Below, in pieces: positions 16,548 to 24,580 of a stretch of 36,757 nt of DNA. Location: NCBI GenBank assembly GCA_038999265.1, contig JAWAAR010000003.1, forward strand, positions 1 to 36,757, given 5' to 3'. The stretch comes from Candidatus Aenigmatarchaeota archaeon (GTDB taxonomy: Archaea > Aenigmatarchaeota > Aenigmatarchaeia > CG10238-14). Both the position numbers and the translations under genes were made by a program. Positions within the stretch are counted from its first letter, which is position 1. Each line of letters opens with the position of its first letter. The notes beneath the pieces were generated by a model, which was not told the DNA's origin, ran no database searches, and worked only from the letters and a program-made list of their open reading frames with translations.

Positions 16548-17954
16548 ATGGGAATTTATAGGACTGTTTGTGGTCTATTAGCTGCTGTTGCTTTTATAAT
16601 GTTGGGTTGTAATGTTTCGGGGGGTATACATCCAACCCCAATTGTAATAAATCCAGAGGATAAATGCGGTTCTATTAGAACAGTCTTATTTGGTCCGGAA
16701 AGCCTCACCCAAAGATTTGTAGATTCGGTTAAGGGTTGTTATAATACAAGGCTTACTTCTTGTCTTGAAGAACCATATTTCCCTTTACCTCCAAACAGAA
16801 GTGATTATTTAGATTGTATGGTGAGATCAGTAAATCCATCTCTTGACGATTTAAATTATTATATTACATTAGGTTTACAAGAGGAATGTATAGGTAAGGA
16901 AGATTTAGAAAGTATAATGAAAATGTTAGAAGAGGCCCCTTTGCCTTCAGATGATAATATTCAATTTTGTAATTTTCTTTATTCCTTAATCCCCGCTCCT
17001 ATTGATCCCTCTCTATTTGTGCGGGCATTAATGGAAGAAAGATACGGTGTACCAGCAAACATTGGTTTTGAAGATGGTTTTTATGCTGTTTTTGGGGCAG
17101 TAACATCATTAGATCTTTTGAGACCAAATTCATTTAATGATTTTATTGCAAATGAATTGAGAAGGGGCAGTGGTTTTTTAAGACTTGAGGACAATCTTTA
17201 TTGGAGTAGTCGTGGGAGTTTAGTTGGGATTATTGGAGGTTCTCCTCCAAGAAAAGTTGAGCTTAATGATGTAATGTTAGACCTACAGCAAAAGCTAGGA
17301 AAAACAGACACATTAATAGTAAACATAGGTCCAGGTATGTATATGGGAGAAATGAATCCAGTTTGGGATTATATACCAAGAGGAACAAGTATGACGGTGG
17401 CTTTTGAACCTAATGCTGTTGTTTTAGATGCACTAAAAAAACGTACTTTTGATCCATTAGTATATGGACCCGAGAATTATTTACTAACTCGTAGGGCTTT
17501 TTCTGCTGAGAGAGTTAGTGTGGACCCAAAAGGTATTGTTGTCTCAGTAAACCCGGTTGGACCAGGTTTAGATGCTTTTTTAGATACTAGAATAGATACC
17601 CCACGTTTAGGTGTTTTAAATACTTCAGCTATACTCGGAACAAGGTCCTCTGGTGAATTTACAGATCCTAGATTTATAAAAGCTGTTGATGACGCGGTAA
17701 ATGAAGTAACATCGACTTATGGTGATTTGGGCCCAAACCCCAGAAGAGCAATAATCGAAAACTCATTATATTCATCAGATTTCAATCGTTTATTTGCAAA
17801 AGAATTAGGAGAAATCTACCAACAAGAAGGTTTTGATTTCTATTTACGATTTCTATATCCTGGAGAAGCAGTAGATCGTTGGGGACCATCACCATATAAT
17901 TTAAAATTTCAAAACAGCCCTTCCCAGTTTGAAATTTTTCTTAGGAGGCGATAA
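16548..17954 (+). CDS. Secreted lipoprotein-like protein with a methyltransferase-like segment
   Basis: 468 residues. The N-terminus has a short positive region, a hydrophobic stretch and LGC-NVSGG, a lipobox with C21 as the possible lipidated residue. Cysteines at 40, 64, 72, 90, 114 and 141 could form disulfides in an extracellular N-terminal half. Residues 256-300 read LIVNIGPGMY ... MTVAFEPNAVVLDAL, which resembles motif I and the following acidic strand of Rossmann-fold SAM methyltransferases; a secreted methyltransferase would be odd, so this may be a repurposed fold. About nine arginines use CGN codons, more than in neighbouring genes, which mostly use AGA/AGG. It lies between two decayed transposase genes. 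I do not recognise the family; transfer from elsewhere is likely. Confidence 0.7.
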   Translation: MGIYRTVCGLLAAVAFIMLGCNVSGGIHPTPIVINPEDKCGSIRTVLFGPESLTQRFVDSVKGCYNTRLTSCLEEPYFPLPPNRSDYLDCMVRSVNPSLDDLNYYITLGLQEECIGKEDLESIMKMLEEAPLPSDDNIQFCNFLYSLIPAPIDPSLFVRALMEERYGVPANIGFEDGFYAVFGAVTSLDLLRPNSFNDFIANELRRGSGFLRLEDNLYWSSRGSLVGIIGGSPPRKVELNDVMLDLQQKLGKTDTLIVNIGPGMYMGEMNPVWDYIPRGTSMTVAFEPNAVVLDALKKRTFDPLVYGPENYLLTRRAFSAERVSVDPKGIVVSVNPVGPGLDAFLDTRIDTPRLGVLNTSAILGTRSSGEFTDPRFIKAVDDAVNEVTSTYGDLGPNPRRAIIENSLYSSDFNRLFAKELGEIYQQEGFDFYLRFLYPGEAVDRWGPSPYNLKFQNSPSQFEIFLRRR

Positions 17955-18166
17955 AAATTCCAACTATACTTTATCGAGATTTAAACTTATTTAATCTTTA
18001 TTTACAGTTAACCGTAAATCAAATTGGTGAGGGAGAAAACTTTAGAGATGTCACAGTTGCTGTTAGATGGTATAAGGCCGATCGCACCGGTGCATTGAGT
18101 TTCTCAATAAGAAGTTTGTATGAATTTTTTAATAGAATTAGAGGGCGCTGTCCAAAAAAATCATAA
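17945..18166 (+). pseudogene. Truncated ORF cut by the second insertion sequence
   Basis: The frame is open from 17945 to the TAA at 18164-18166 and reads sensibly (NQIGEGENFRDVTVAVRW, then TGALSFSIRSLYEFFNRI), after which it enters the GGGCGCTGTCCAAAAAA end of a decayed IS. There is no ATG; a GGAGGCGAT at 17944-17952 sits 4 nt before an ATT codon, which could be a rare start or coincidence. CGA and CGC arginine codons resemble those of the upstream lipoprotein gene. I interpret it as the remaining part of a gene of the same island interrupted by the IS. Function unknown. Confidence 0.4.
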
Positions 18167-18758
18167 CCCCATAAAATCAAATGATAATAAGGGAGGGTAA
18201 CAAGCTCCCAAAGTTAGGTGAGTTATGATCCCCGACGGAATCCATTCATCAATTGTACAAGAAATAGATAAACACACAGACAAATAGTACACATTCATTG
18301 ATTCCACGGAATTTACATCATGTAAGAAGGAATCGCTGATGTTTCATTTCTCTTGCGGGATAACCAAACTTTATACCCACTCGGAATGTTTTATGGAAGA
18401 GGAGAACTGTTCATGAATCTGTTGAGGGTTGTCTTAAAGAAGATTCAGGGGAATTATTAGCAGATGCATGGTATGATAGTAATGATGCATTAGGTTCAAT
18501 GGTAAGGTTAGGTTATAAACCAATGGTAAAAACAAGGAAAGGATGGGCGGCTATTTCAGGAGAAAGGTCGGAAAATTCTATAGACATCCGATAGGTAGGC
18601 AACTTTGACAAATGATTATGGGGGATAGGTTGAAGACAATCAGAATATATACATCAGAAGTGAGGATAGGATGCAGAATCATCTCCTATCAGGTGAAAAT
18701 ATTGATGAGATTTGTTTACTGTATTTTTTTGGTTGAAAATTATTGTTATTTTCTATAA
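18144..18758 (+). mobile_element. Second decayed insertion sequence
   Basis: GGGCGCTGTCCAAAAAAATC near 18144 looks like an IS terminus and is followed by transposase fragments. The right end is unclear: AGAAACGCTCC near 18763-18773 is only a weak inverted match. No flanking duplication was found. About 0.6 kb remains, so the element is deleted as well as mutated. Confidence 0.5.
18225..18758 (+). pseudogene. Decayed transposase
   Basis: Fragments in different frames resemble a DDE transposase unlike the first one. From ATG 18225 the frame reads through IVQEIDKHTDK, one in-frame TAG near 18285, then YTFIDSTEFTSCKKE (likely first catalytic D in IDST). Another frame gives GELLADAWYDSNDALGSM and LGYKPMVKTRKG (second catalytic D region). 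A further shift gives KFYRHPIGRQ, and then a C-terminal IGCRIISYQVKILMRFVY ending at TAA 18756-18758. It has stops and at least two frameshifts, so it is inactive. Confidence 0.6.
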
Positions 18759-18806
18759 TTTTAGAAACGCTCCACCTATTTTAACTTTCTTTACTAAATC
18801 TACTTT

Positions 18807-19352
18807 ATGCCAGAAAACCAAGAGGAGGCAATAACTTATGAATATATAAGAAAAATACAGAGAGACGAGCAGCAAGAAGCAAGATTGGTGAAGCTGCCTC
18901 CAGATTTTTATGAGAAGGTAAGGATGTATATTGATCAAAAAGAAAAGATTTCAAAGAAGAAAAAAGACCAAATTTCACAAAAAGAAGTTGAGAATACAAA
19001 AAGGGTTCTGGAAGATATATACAACAGAAGGGAGACCAAGATTTTACAGCAAGCAATATTTGCCTCAAGGACAGGTATTCCAATACAAAACTTGACCAAG
19101 GAGGAAGAAAAACTTTTCAGGCAATTAGTCGACCTCCTGAAATTCCAGAGAGAAAAGACTTTAAATATATTAACCAAAAATAAAGAGGAAGAAATCAAGT
19201 TAAAGAAGGTTAAATTCACTCAGGAAGTCCCCGAATTTGTTGGGATTGACATGAAAAAATACGGTCCCTTCAAGGAGGGGGATGAGGATGAAATACCTGA
19301 AGAAAATGCCGATTTGATGATAAGATCTGGAATCGCAAGAATGGTGGAATAG
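18807..19352 (+). CDS. gins51: GINS complex subunit Gins51
   Basis: A 181-residue protein. The N-terminal two thirds is helical and charged (GINS A domain). The C-terminal 40 residues, around FVGIDMKKYGPFKEGDEDEIP, match the small beta-rich B domain of archaeal Gins51, in the A-then-B order of the Sld5/Psf1 class. GINS links the MCM helicase with Cdc45/RecJ-like protein and primase at the replication fork. The eL42 gene begins immediately after its TAG (19350-19352), and eS27 follows, so replication and translation genes share one operon. Confidence 0.85.
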   Translation: MPENQEEAITYEYIRKIQRDEQQEARLVKLPPDFYEKVRMYIDQKEKISKKKKDQISQKEVENTKRVLEDIYNRRETKILQQAIFASRTGIPIQNLTKEEEKLFRQLVDLLKFQREKTLNILTKNKEEEIKLKKVKFTQEVPEFVGIDMKKYGPFKEGDEDEIPEENADLMIRSGIARMVE

Positions 19353-19634
19353 ATGGAAGTTCCAAAAAACCAGAGAATATTTTGCCCTATTTGCAGGAAG
19401 CACACCGAACATGTTGTGGATGTGTCCAAAAAGAAACAAAGAAGAACAATGGCCCAAGGTCAAAGGAGATATTTAAGGAAACTTCAAGGTTATGGGAGTT
19501 TTCCCAGACCAAAACCCGACCATGAAAAGGCTGTAAAAAAAACTGATCTAAGATATAAATGCTCTGTTTGTGGAAAGAAGCATGAAAAAGGTGAGGGTTT
19601 CAGAAACAAGAAATTTAAAATAGTCAAGAAATGA
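19353..19634 (+). CDS. rpl44e: 50S ribosomal protein eL42 (L44e)
   Basis: A 93-residue basic zinc-ribbon protein of the large subunit. Visible are CPICRKHTEH near residue 11, the conserved MAQGQRRYLRK and GYGSFPRP, KKTDLRYKC, and CSVCGKKHEKG providing the second cysteine pair. Length is normal. It starts directly after the gins51 stop with no spacing and is followed 9 nt later by eS27, the usual archaeal pair. Confidence 0.95.
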   Translation: MEVPKNQRIFCPICRKHTEHVVDVSKKKQRRTMAQGQRRYLRKLQGYGSFPRPKPDHEKAVKKTDLRYKCSVCGKKHEKGEGFRNKKFKIVKK

Positions 19635-19643
19635 GGTGGTTTT

Positions 19644-19823
19644 TTGATAAGGGAACCTACTAGCAGGTTTGTCGAGGTTGTCTGTCCAAAATGCAAAAAT
19701 GAGCAAATAATCTTCAACAAGGCTTCAAGAAATGTCCAATGCTTGGTTTGTGGGAATATACTATCAGAACCAACAGGCGGTGTTAGTAAAATAAAGGCAA
19801 AAATAATAAAGGTACATGGTTAA
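19644..19823 (+). CDS. rps27e: 30S ribosomal protein eS27 (TTG start)
   Basis: A 59-residue small-subunit protein. The start is TTG at 19644, with the strong SD GAGGTGG at 19633-19639. Four zinc cysteines are at CPKC (14-17) and CLVC (33-36), with the family ending PTGGVSKIKAKIIKVHG. The gene lies 9 nt after eL42, the standard archaeal arrangement, and the stop TAA is at 19821-19823. Confidence 0.93.
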   Translation: MIREPTSRFVEVVCPKCKNEQIIFNKASRNVQCLVCGNILSEPTGGVSKIKAKIIKVHG

Positions 19824-19845
19824 AGTTTTTACTTTTCTTTCCCAA
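19824..19845 (+). terminator. T-rich terminator-like tract after eS27
   Basis: AAGTTTTTACTTTTCTTTCCC follows the eS27 stop immediately, fitting the T-rich sequences at which archaeal RNA polymerase terminates. Only 36 nt separate eS27 from glyS, so it may be only partly effective. Confidence 0.35.
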
Positions 19846-19859
19846 TTAAAGTTGATGAT

Positions 19860-21341
19860 ATGGCAACTCTGCAAGATATTCAAAAGGTATGTTTATCCAG
19901 GGGCATAATATATCCAACAGCTGAAATATATTCTGGACTCTCGGGTTTCTTTGATTATGGTCCAATTGGGACGCTAATAAAACAAAAATTCGTGGATTAC
20001 TGGAGAGAGATATTTGTCAAGGAAAATGAAAATTTCTTTGAGGTTGATGGGTCAGTTATTCTACCGGAAAAGGTCCTAATGGCCTCCGGGCACGTTGATT
20101 CTTTCATAGATCCAATAACTCAGTGTAAAAAGTGTAAGAGCATTCACAGGGCTGATCACCTTATAGAGGATTTGACAGGAAAATTTGTAGAAGGTAAGGG
20201 GGTTGAAGAATTAACAGAGATTATAAGAAAGGAGAAGTTAAAATGTCCTAAATGCGGGGGGGAATTGGGAGATGTCAAGGTATTCAACCTCATGCTCAAG
20301 ACAGAAATCTCACCATTAGGGGGGCAAATAGGTTATCTGAGGCCAGAAACAGCCCAAAATATTTTCACCACATTTAACAGAATTTTCAAGACAAACCGTT
20401 CAACATTGCCAATGGGAATAGCACAGGTGGGCCATTCTTTCAGAAATGAGATATCACCTAGGAACTTCACAGTAAGAGTGAGGGAGTTCAATCAAATGGA
20501 AATAGAGTTGTTTTTTGATCCAAATGATGACAAGTGTCCTATGTTCGATGAAGTTAAGGATATTGAAATAAATGTAGTCACCAGAGAGGCACAGAAAAAA
20601 GGCGAAGGAATGGTAAGAATAACTGTTGGTGAAGCTTTTAAAAGGGGGATAATACCAAATCAATGGCTTGCATACTTCTTGGCCAAGGAATTCATCTTCT
20701 ACAAGTCGATAGGAATACCAGAGGATTGCCTCAGGTTCAGGCACATGCTTCCGGAGGAAACTCCACACTATTCAAAGGGTAACTTTGATCTAGAGATAAA
20801 GTTTGATTTTGGATGGAAGGAAGTTGTTGGAAATGCTTATAGAACTGATCACGATCTTAAAAATCACATGAAACATGCAAATGTTGATATGTCTGTACCA
20901 ACCGAAAATGGAAAGGTCATTCCCCATGTTGTGGAGCCTTCTTTTGGGGTTGATAGGACCATTGCCGGTATTTTATTGCACACATATGTTGAAGATAAGA
21001 AAAGAGGTTGGAATTGGTTTAAATTACCGGCAAGAATTGCCCCTTATATTGCAGGTGTTTTCCCGTTAGTTAAAAAAGATGGGTTGTCTGAAAAAGCCTT
21101 TGAAATATACAAAAAACTGAAAAAAGATGGGTTTGATGTGTTTTTTGATGATTCTGGGTCTATTGGAAAAAGGTATGCAAGATCAGATGAAATAGGGGTG
21201 CCATTTGCAATAACAGTTGATTATGATACATTGGAGGATGGGACTGTTACAATAAGGAATAGAGATTCAACAAAGCAAATAAGGGTTCATGTTGATGATT
21301 TGAAGATATTTCTTGAGAGGGCATCAAGAGGTCTTTTATAG
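19860..21341 (+). CDS. glyS: Glycine--tRNA ligase (alpha2 type)
   Basis: A 493-residue class II synthetase of the archaeal/eukaryotic homodimeric type. The N-terminus has YSGLSGFFDYGPIG. A zinc-binding insertion carries CKKC (89-92) and CPKC (129-132). Motif 2 is FRNEISPRNF, preceded by LRPETAQNIF, and motif 3 is PSFGVDRTI. The last 120 residues form the anticodon-binding domain. It is shorter than many archaeal GlyRS (about 550-580), mainly through smaller insertions. The start is ATG 19860, with GATGAT just upstream as weak SD. Its stop is 1 nt from the stop of the opposing dph6. Confidence 0.95.
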   Translation: MATLQDIQKVCLSRGIIYPTAEIYSGLSGFFDYGPIGTLIKQKFVDYWREIFVKENENFFEVDGSVILPEKVLMASGHVDSFIDPITQCKKCKSIHRADHLIEDLTGKFVEGKGVEELTEIIRKEKLKCPKCGGELGDVKVFNLMLKTEISPLGGQIGYLRPETAQNIFTTFNRIFKTNRSTLPMGIAQVGHSFRNEISPRNFTVRVREFNQMEIELFFDPNDDKCPMFDEVKDIEINVVTREAQKKGEGMVRITVGEAFKRGIIPNQWLAYFLAKEFIFYKSIGIPEDCLRFRHMLPEETPHYSKGNFDLEIKFDFGWKEVVGNAYRTDHDLKNHMKHANVDMSVPTENGKVIPHVVEPSFGVDRTIAGILLHTYVEDKKRGWNWFKLPARIAPYIAGVFPLVKKDGLSEKAFEIYKKLKKDGFDVFFDDSGSIGKRYARSDEIGVPFAITVDYDTLEDGTVTIRNRDSTKQIRVHVDDLKIFLERASRGLL

Positions 21342-21342
21342 T

Positions 21343-22020
21343 TTATTTTCTGGATAATTTGACCTTTTTTACCATTAAATACCCGCTAGAGGTTTTTTCA
21401 TCCCAAATTATTTCTGAATCTTCTATAATAATTTTTTTCTTGAATATTGGGCCATCTAAAACCAGGGTCTCATAATCACCACCTTCCCCAACCAAATTTA
21501 TTCCATATTTTTCTTCCAATTCAAGCAGTTGTTTTAGGATGTTTTCATCTAATTTTCTACCAAGCCAATCTTTAGAGAAACCTAAAGAATAAACACCAAC
21601 AAATCTCACATCAAAACCAAGTTTAATTGTCTCTTCTAGAAATCTTCTTTGGTCATATCCCCAAAAAGGTGCTATTAGTTCTAAACCCAATCTAGAGCAA
21701 ACTCCCTCTATTCTTGTCTTTTGATAGTTGCTTGCTATTCCCCCTGTTGCAATTCCGTCTATATCAAGATCTTGGAGGATATTATATAGGTCTTCAACCT
21801 CCTCTTCCTTTTTTCCACTCGTATTTTTCTTGATTAGTGGTATTCCAATAGCTTCAGATAATTTATCAACTATATGTAAATTTGGGGTGTGATACATCCA
21901 TGAATCCTGTCTTTTTGGGATCATGGTTACAAGGAATTCTATTTCTAACCCCTTTTCTATGCACCAGTGGGTTGTCCTGGTTGAATCTTTCCCCCCGGAA
22001 AAAAGGACTGCAATCCTCAT
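21343..22020 (-). CDS. dph6: Diphthine--ammonia ligase (Dph6-type ATP pyrophosphatase)
   Basis: A 225-residue protein with the PP-loop SGGKDS at residues 8-13, the family hallmark of N-type ATP pyrophosphatases. GIATGGIASNYQKTRIEGVC, WGYDQR and GEGGDYETLVLDGPIF are characteristic of the Dph6/MJ0570 family, which amidates diphthine on elongation factor 2 in the last step of diphthamide synthesis. Start is the ATG at 22020. The gene shares a 108-nt divergent spacer with the downstream 76-residue protein. Confidence 0.88.
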   Translation of the reverse strand: MRIAVLFSGGKDSTRTTHWCIEKGLEIEFLVTMIPKRQDSWMYHTPNLHIVDKLSEAIGIPLIKKNTSGKKEEEVEDLYNILQDLDIDGIATGGIASNYQKTRIEGVCSRLGLELIAPFWGYDQRRFLEETIKLGFDVRFVGVYSLGFSKDWLGRKLDENILKQLLELEEKYGINLVGEGGDYETLVLDGPIFKKKIIIEDSEIIWDEKTSSGYLMVKKVKLSRK

Positions 22021-22112
22021 TCAAAATATTATAAGAAGTTAGAAATAATTATTTAATTGATGATGGGTTGTCAACTTTAAATACTCACCATCCTTTAAGT
22101 AATTAGTCTAAT

Positions 22113-22119
22113 AGGAGGT
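22113..22119 (+). promoter_or_regulatory. Strong SD and TATA box of the 76-residue gene
   Basis: AGGAGGT at 22113-22119 lies 9 nt upstream of the ATG at 22129. CTTTAAATAC around 22075-22084 is a likely TATA box, implying a short leader. Confidence 0.5.
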
Positions 22120-22128
22120 TAGAATAGA

Positions 22129-22359
22129 ATGGTAGAATACAAGACAATAAAATCTGAAGAAATAAAGGTTGGTAGCAACGATTTTATAGAGGTTGCCAGG
22201 AAGAAGGCTGTAAGTGAGACGGGGGAAAATGAATTCATATCCATCTCAAGAGGATTTTTGATGATGGATGGTAGCAAGAGGTACAGAAAATCGTTTACAA
22301 TACCAATACAAAAGGATGTTGTTGAATTTGTTGCAAAGAAGATAAAGGAGATGGCCTAA
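22129..22359 (+). CDS. Small conserved-looking protein, possibly nucleic-acid binding
   Basis: 76 residues, lysine-rich, no cysteine, no membrane segment. It contains VGSNDFIEVARKKAV, then EFISISRGFLMMDGSKRYRKSFTIP and a C-terminal helix. Two sheets with a basic turn and a closing helix resemble the layout of PC4-like single-stranded-DNA-binding proteins, but I cannot confirm membership, so this is a weak analogy. A very strong SD suggests high expression. The last four bases, CTAA (22356-22359), overlap the stop codon of the gene converging from the other side. Confidence 0.65.
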   Translation: MVEYKTIKSEEIKVGSNDFIEVARKKAVSETGENEFISISRGFLMMDGSKRYRKSFTIPIQKDVVEFVAKKIKEMA

Positions 22360-22841
22360 ATTTCCATCCAGTTTTCTATCTCTTCCTCAGTCTCCATTTT
22401 GATGTTTTTTGGTTTATCTTCTATTGTTTTTTCCAATATTTCCTCCATCAATTCAGCATCGAAGTCCTCATCCTTTTTTTGAACCTTCTTAAGTATTGGT
22501 TCTCTTTTTTTTATTTTGGGTATTTCTTCCTCCTCTATCTTGAAAAGTTCCTTTCTTTCAGGTTTAATCTCCTGTGTTTTTGCTTCCAAAAGTTTTGATA
22601 ATCTTTGCTCTAGGCTCAATACCTTATCCATCAGGTAGGATATTCTCTCGTCTGGAGTCCCATTGCCATCTTCTATTGTTTTAAGTATCCCCATCTGCAA
22701 AAAGGTACCTATTACTCCAATATTTGTCTTTTCTCCAGTCTCAATATCCTCGCAAATGTAAGTTTTCTTGTTATTGTCAAAATAAATCTTATAATCCTCC
22801 AAATTCAACCTAAACTTGGTTGGTATCTTCATCCCCATCAA
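22356..22841 (-). CDS. Hypothetical acidic coiled-coil protein
   Basis: About 160 residues. The first 65 residues look folded (KIPTKFRLNLEDYKIYF, TYICEDIETG). Residues 66-90 are a likely coiled coil (YLMDKVLSLEQRLSKLLEAK). The remaining C-terminal half is a charged, glutamate/lysine-rich tail that is probably disordered and ends in EEEIENWMEI. Start is uncertain between TTG 22841, ATG 22838 and ATG 22832. I recognise no family. It converges with the 76-residue gene, with overlapping stops. Confidence 0.6.
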   Translation of the reverse strand: MMGMKIPTKFRLNLEDYKIYFDNNKKTYICEDIETGEKTNIGVIGTFLQMGILKTIEDGNGTPDERISYLMDKVLSLEQRLSKLLEAKTQEIKPERKELFKIEEEEIPKIKKREPILKKVQKKDEDFDAELMEEILEKTIEDKPKNIKMETEEEIENWMEI

Positions 22842-22930
22842 TATTCTATTCTTGCTTCAGGGATTAATGGTTTTTGGTTTTAGAAGAAGTTTATATTTAA
22901 TTTACTACTATTATATAGTAAAAAATACAT

Positions 22931-22940
22931 ATTTTTAAAA
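22931..22940 (+). promoter_or_regulatory. TATA box of the GNAT gene
   Basis: ATTTTTAAAA lies 24-33 nt upstream of the ATG at 22964 and there is no SD, consistent with a leaderless transcript. Confidence 0.45.
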
Positions 22941-22963
22941 AGTTCAGAAGCATCAATTTTCTC

Positions 22964-23722
22964 ATGGCTACCCAAAAAAGGAATATAGAATACAATGGGG
23001 AAACTTATGAATTAGAAAGAATAACTGATGCTTACAATGAAAACCCAGAAAATACTTTGGAAGCATTATTAAATTTATATGCTTGGGATGATTGGAAAGA
23101 CGATGAAGAGGGGTTTAGAGATTATACAAGAGATCTTCTCGAAAGAGGGTTGGATGGGTATTTTCTTTATTATGAAGGAAGACGCATAGGATATTATGCG
23201 TTGAATAGATTGAAAGACTTGACGGAGGGTGACATAAATACCAGTAAAATATCAGAAATCATAAAGTATTTGATTTTGATTCTTGGAGGAGATGTCTCTA
23301 TTGATCAGATATGGCATACTTATGACTATACTGTTTTGGAAAAATATAGGGGAATGGGTTTGGGAAGGTTATTGGCTAGACAAACTTTAGAAGATATTTT
23401 GGGAGAAGATGAAGTAAAGATTGGGTTTGTTTATTATGGTGAAGGAGATGAACATACCTCAAGTTTATTGGCGTTAATGTATGCTGGCCACTTCATAGGA
23501 AAGGACTTTCCTGATGTATATGGTGAAGGTATAGATACACTTATCACAGTATATAGCAAAAGAAGACCAACATTTACTGGAATTAAAATAGACTATCGCA
23601 AGGGAGATGACTTGAAAAAACTTGTTAAAGAAATTAAAAGAGTTACAAGTGAAGATGAGAAGGCTTTAGTTGGATACAATCCTGATACAGAAAGTTTTGA
23701 AGTTGCGGTGTATGAAAATTAA
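22964..23722 (+). CDS. GNAT-family N-acetyltransferase
   Basis: A 252-residue protein. The acetyl-CoA-binding motif A is clear: DYTVLEKYRGMGLGRLLARQTL (residues about 121-142), with RGMGLG as the R/Q-x-x-G-x-G/A loop. The sheet before it is DGYFLYYEGRRIGYYAL. An acidic N-terminal helical region (about 20-65) and a further 60 residues after the GNAT core are unusual additions. The substrate is unknown. It is transcribed from its own TATA box, upstream of the ribosomal protein operon, which has a separate promoter. Confidence 0.75.
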   Translation: MATQKRNIEYNGETYELERITDAYNENPENTLEALLNLYAWDDWKDDEEGFRDYTRDLLERGLDGYFLYYEGRRIGYYALNRLKDLTEGDINTSKISEIIKYLILILGGDVSIDQIWHTYDYTVLEKYRGMGLGRLLARQTLEDILGEDEVKIGFVYYGEGDEHTSSLLALMYAGHFIGKDFPDVYGEGIDTLITVYSKRRPTFTGIKIDYRKGDDLKKLVKEIKRVTSEDEKALVGYNPDTESFEVAVYEN

Positions 23723-23738
23723 CTAAAACCAAAAAACC

Positions 23739-23747
23739 TTTATAAAT
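23739..23747 (+). promoter_or_regulatory. TATA box of the eL18-RpoK operon
   Basis: TTTATAAAT lies about 45 nt upstream of the GTG start at 23789, predicting a leader of about 17-20 nt that includes the SD AGAGGTG at 23776-23782. Confidence 0.55.
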
Positions 23748-23788
23748 CTTCCTTTCCAAGTATTATCTTGTTAAAAGAGGTGTAGCGA

Positions 23789-24154
23789 GTGGCAAAGCGC
23801 ACCGGTCCCACGAATCCGGAACTTAAAAAATTGATCGAAGATCTCAGAAAAAAGTCCTTTGAAATTAATTCGAGGTTTCTTAGAGATATAGCAGAAAAAC
23901 TCAACAAGCCTAGAAGGAAAAGGATAGAAGTAAACCTCAGTCATATAGATAGATATACTGAAAAAGGGGATACTATAATAGTCCCAGGAGTTGTGATGGG
24001 TTTTGGGGAATTGACTAAATCAATAACAATATCTGCCTGGAGGTTTACTGGTCCAGCCAAGGAAAAAATCGAAAAATCGAAAGGCAAGGCTATTACGATC
24101 CAAGAACTAGTTAAAGAAAACCCAAAAGGAACAAAAGTCAAGATAATATGTTGA
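23789..24154 (+). CDS. rpl18e: 50S ribosomal protein eL18 (L18e)
   Basis: 121 residues; first gene of the conserved archaeal cluster eL18-uL13-uS9-RpoN-RpoK. The GTG start at 23789 follows AGAGGTG. Typical features are RTGPTNPELKKLI, NLSHIDRYTEKGDTIIVPG, and an alanine/lysine-rich C-terminal helix with NPKGTKVKII. Its last bases overlap the first possible start of uL13 by 7 nt. Confidence 0.95.
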   Translation: MAKRTGPTNPELKKLIEDLRKKSFEINSRFLRDIAEKLNKPRRKRIEVNLSHIDRYTEKGDTIIVPGVVMGFGELTKSITISAWRFTGPAKEKIEKSKGKAITIQELVKENPKGTKVKIIC

Positions 24155-24579
24155 TGATTATGAAAGTGTATGACGGAACAAATCAAATATTAGGAAGGAT
24201 GTGTACAAGAGTCGCAAAGGATATTTTAAAAGGAATAAACGTACATATCGTCAACTGTGAGAAGATTGTAATTTCTGGAGACCCAGAAGCAACAAAAAGA
24301 AAATACTTAGAAAGAAGACATAGAGGAGATAGGGATCATGGACCTTTCTTCCCAAGAATGCCTGACAGGATAGTTAGAAGGACTGTCAGAGGTATGTTGC
24401 CGAAAAATAGGAGAGGGCAGGCTGCTCTGAGAAGATTAAGAGTTCACATCGGTGTTCCAGAAGAATTGAAGAAACAAACATTCATTCAACTAAAGGATGC
24501 TGATGCTAAGAGATTAAAATGTAAAAGTATAAGTATCGAAGAATTATCCCTATGGCTGGGAGCACCCAAGAGATGGTGA
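24148..24579 (+). CDS. rpl13: 50S ribosomal protein uL13
   Basis: About 140 residues of the large subunit. Conserved stretches are GTNQILGRMCTRVAKDIL, VNCEKIVISGD, and VRGMLPKNRRGQAALRRLRV. The N-terminus reads MLMIMKVYDG, so ATGs at 24148, 24154 and 24160 are all possible; the third fits the family best. It overlaps eL18 and is followed by uS9 after one base. Confidence 0.95.
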   Translation: MLMIMKVYDGTNQILGRMCTRVAKDILKGINVHIVNCEKIVISGDPEATKRKYLERRHRGDRDHGPFFPRMPDRIVRRTVRGMLPKNRRGQAALRRLRVHIGVPEELKKQTFIQLKDADAKRLKCKSISIEELSLWLGAPKRW

Positions 24580-24580
24580 A

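Noticed and set aside
22129-22359. Confident PC4 or Alba assignment
   Set aside because: The length and general layout are compatible with PC4, but no diagnostic motif can be matched by eye.
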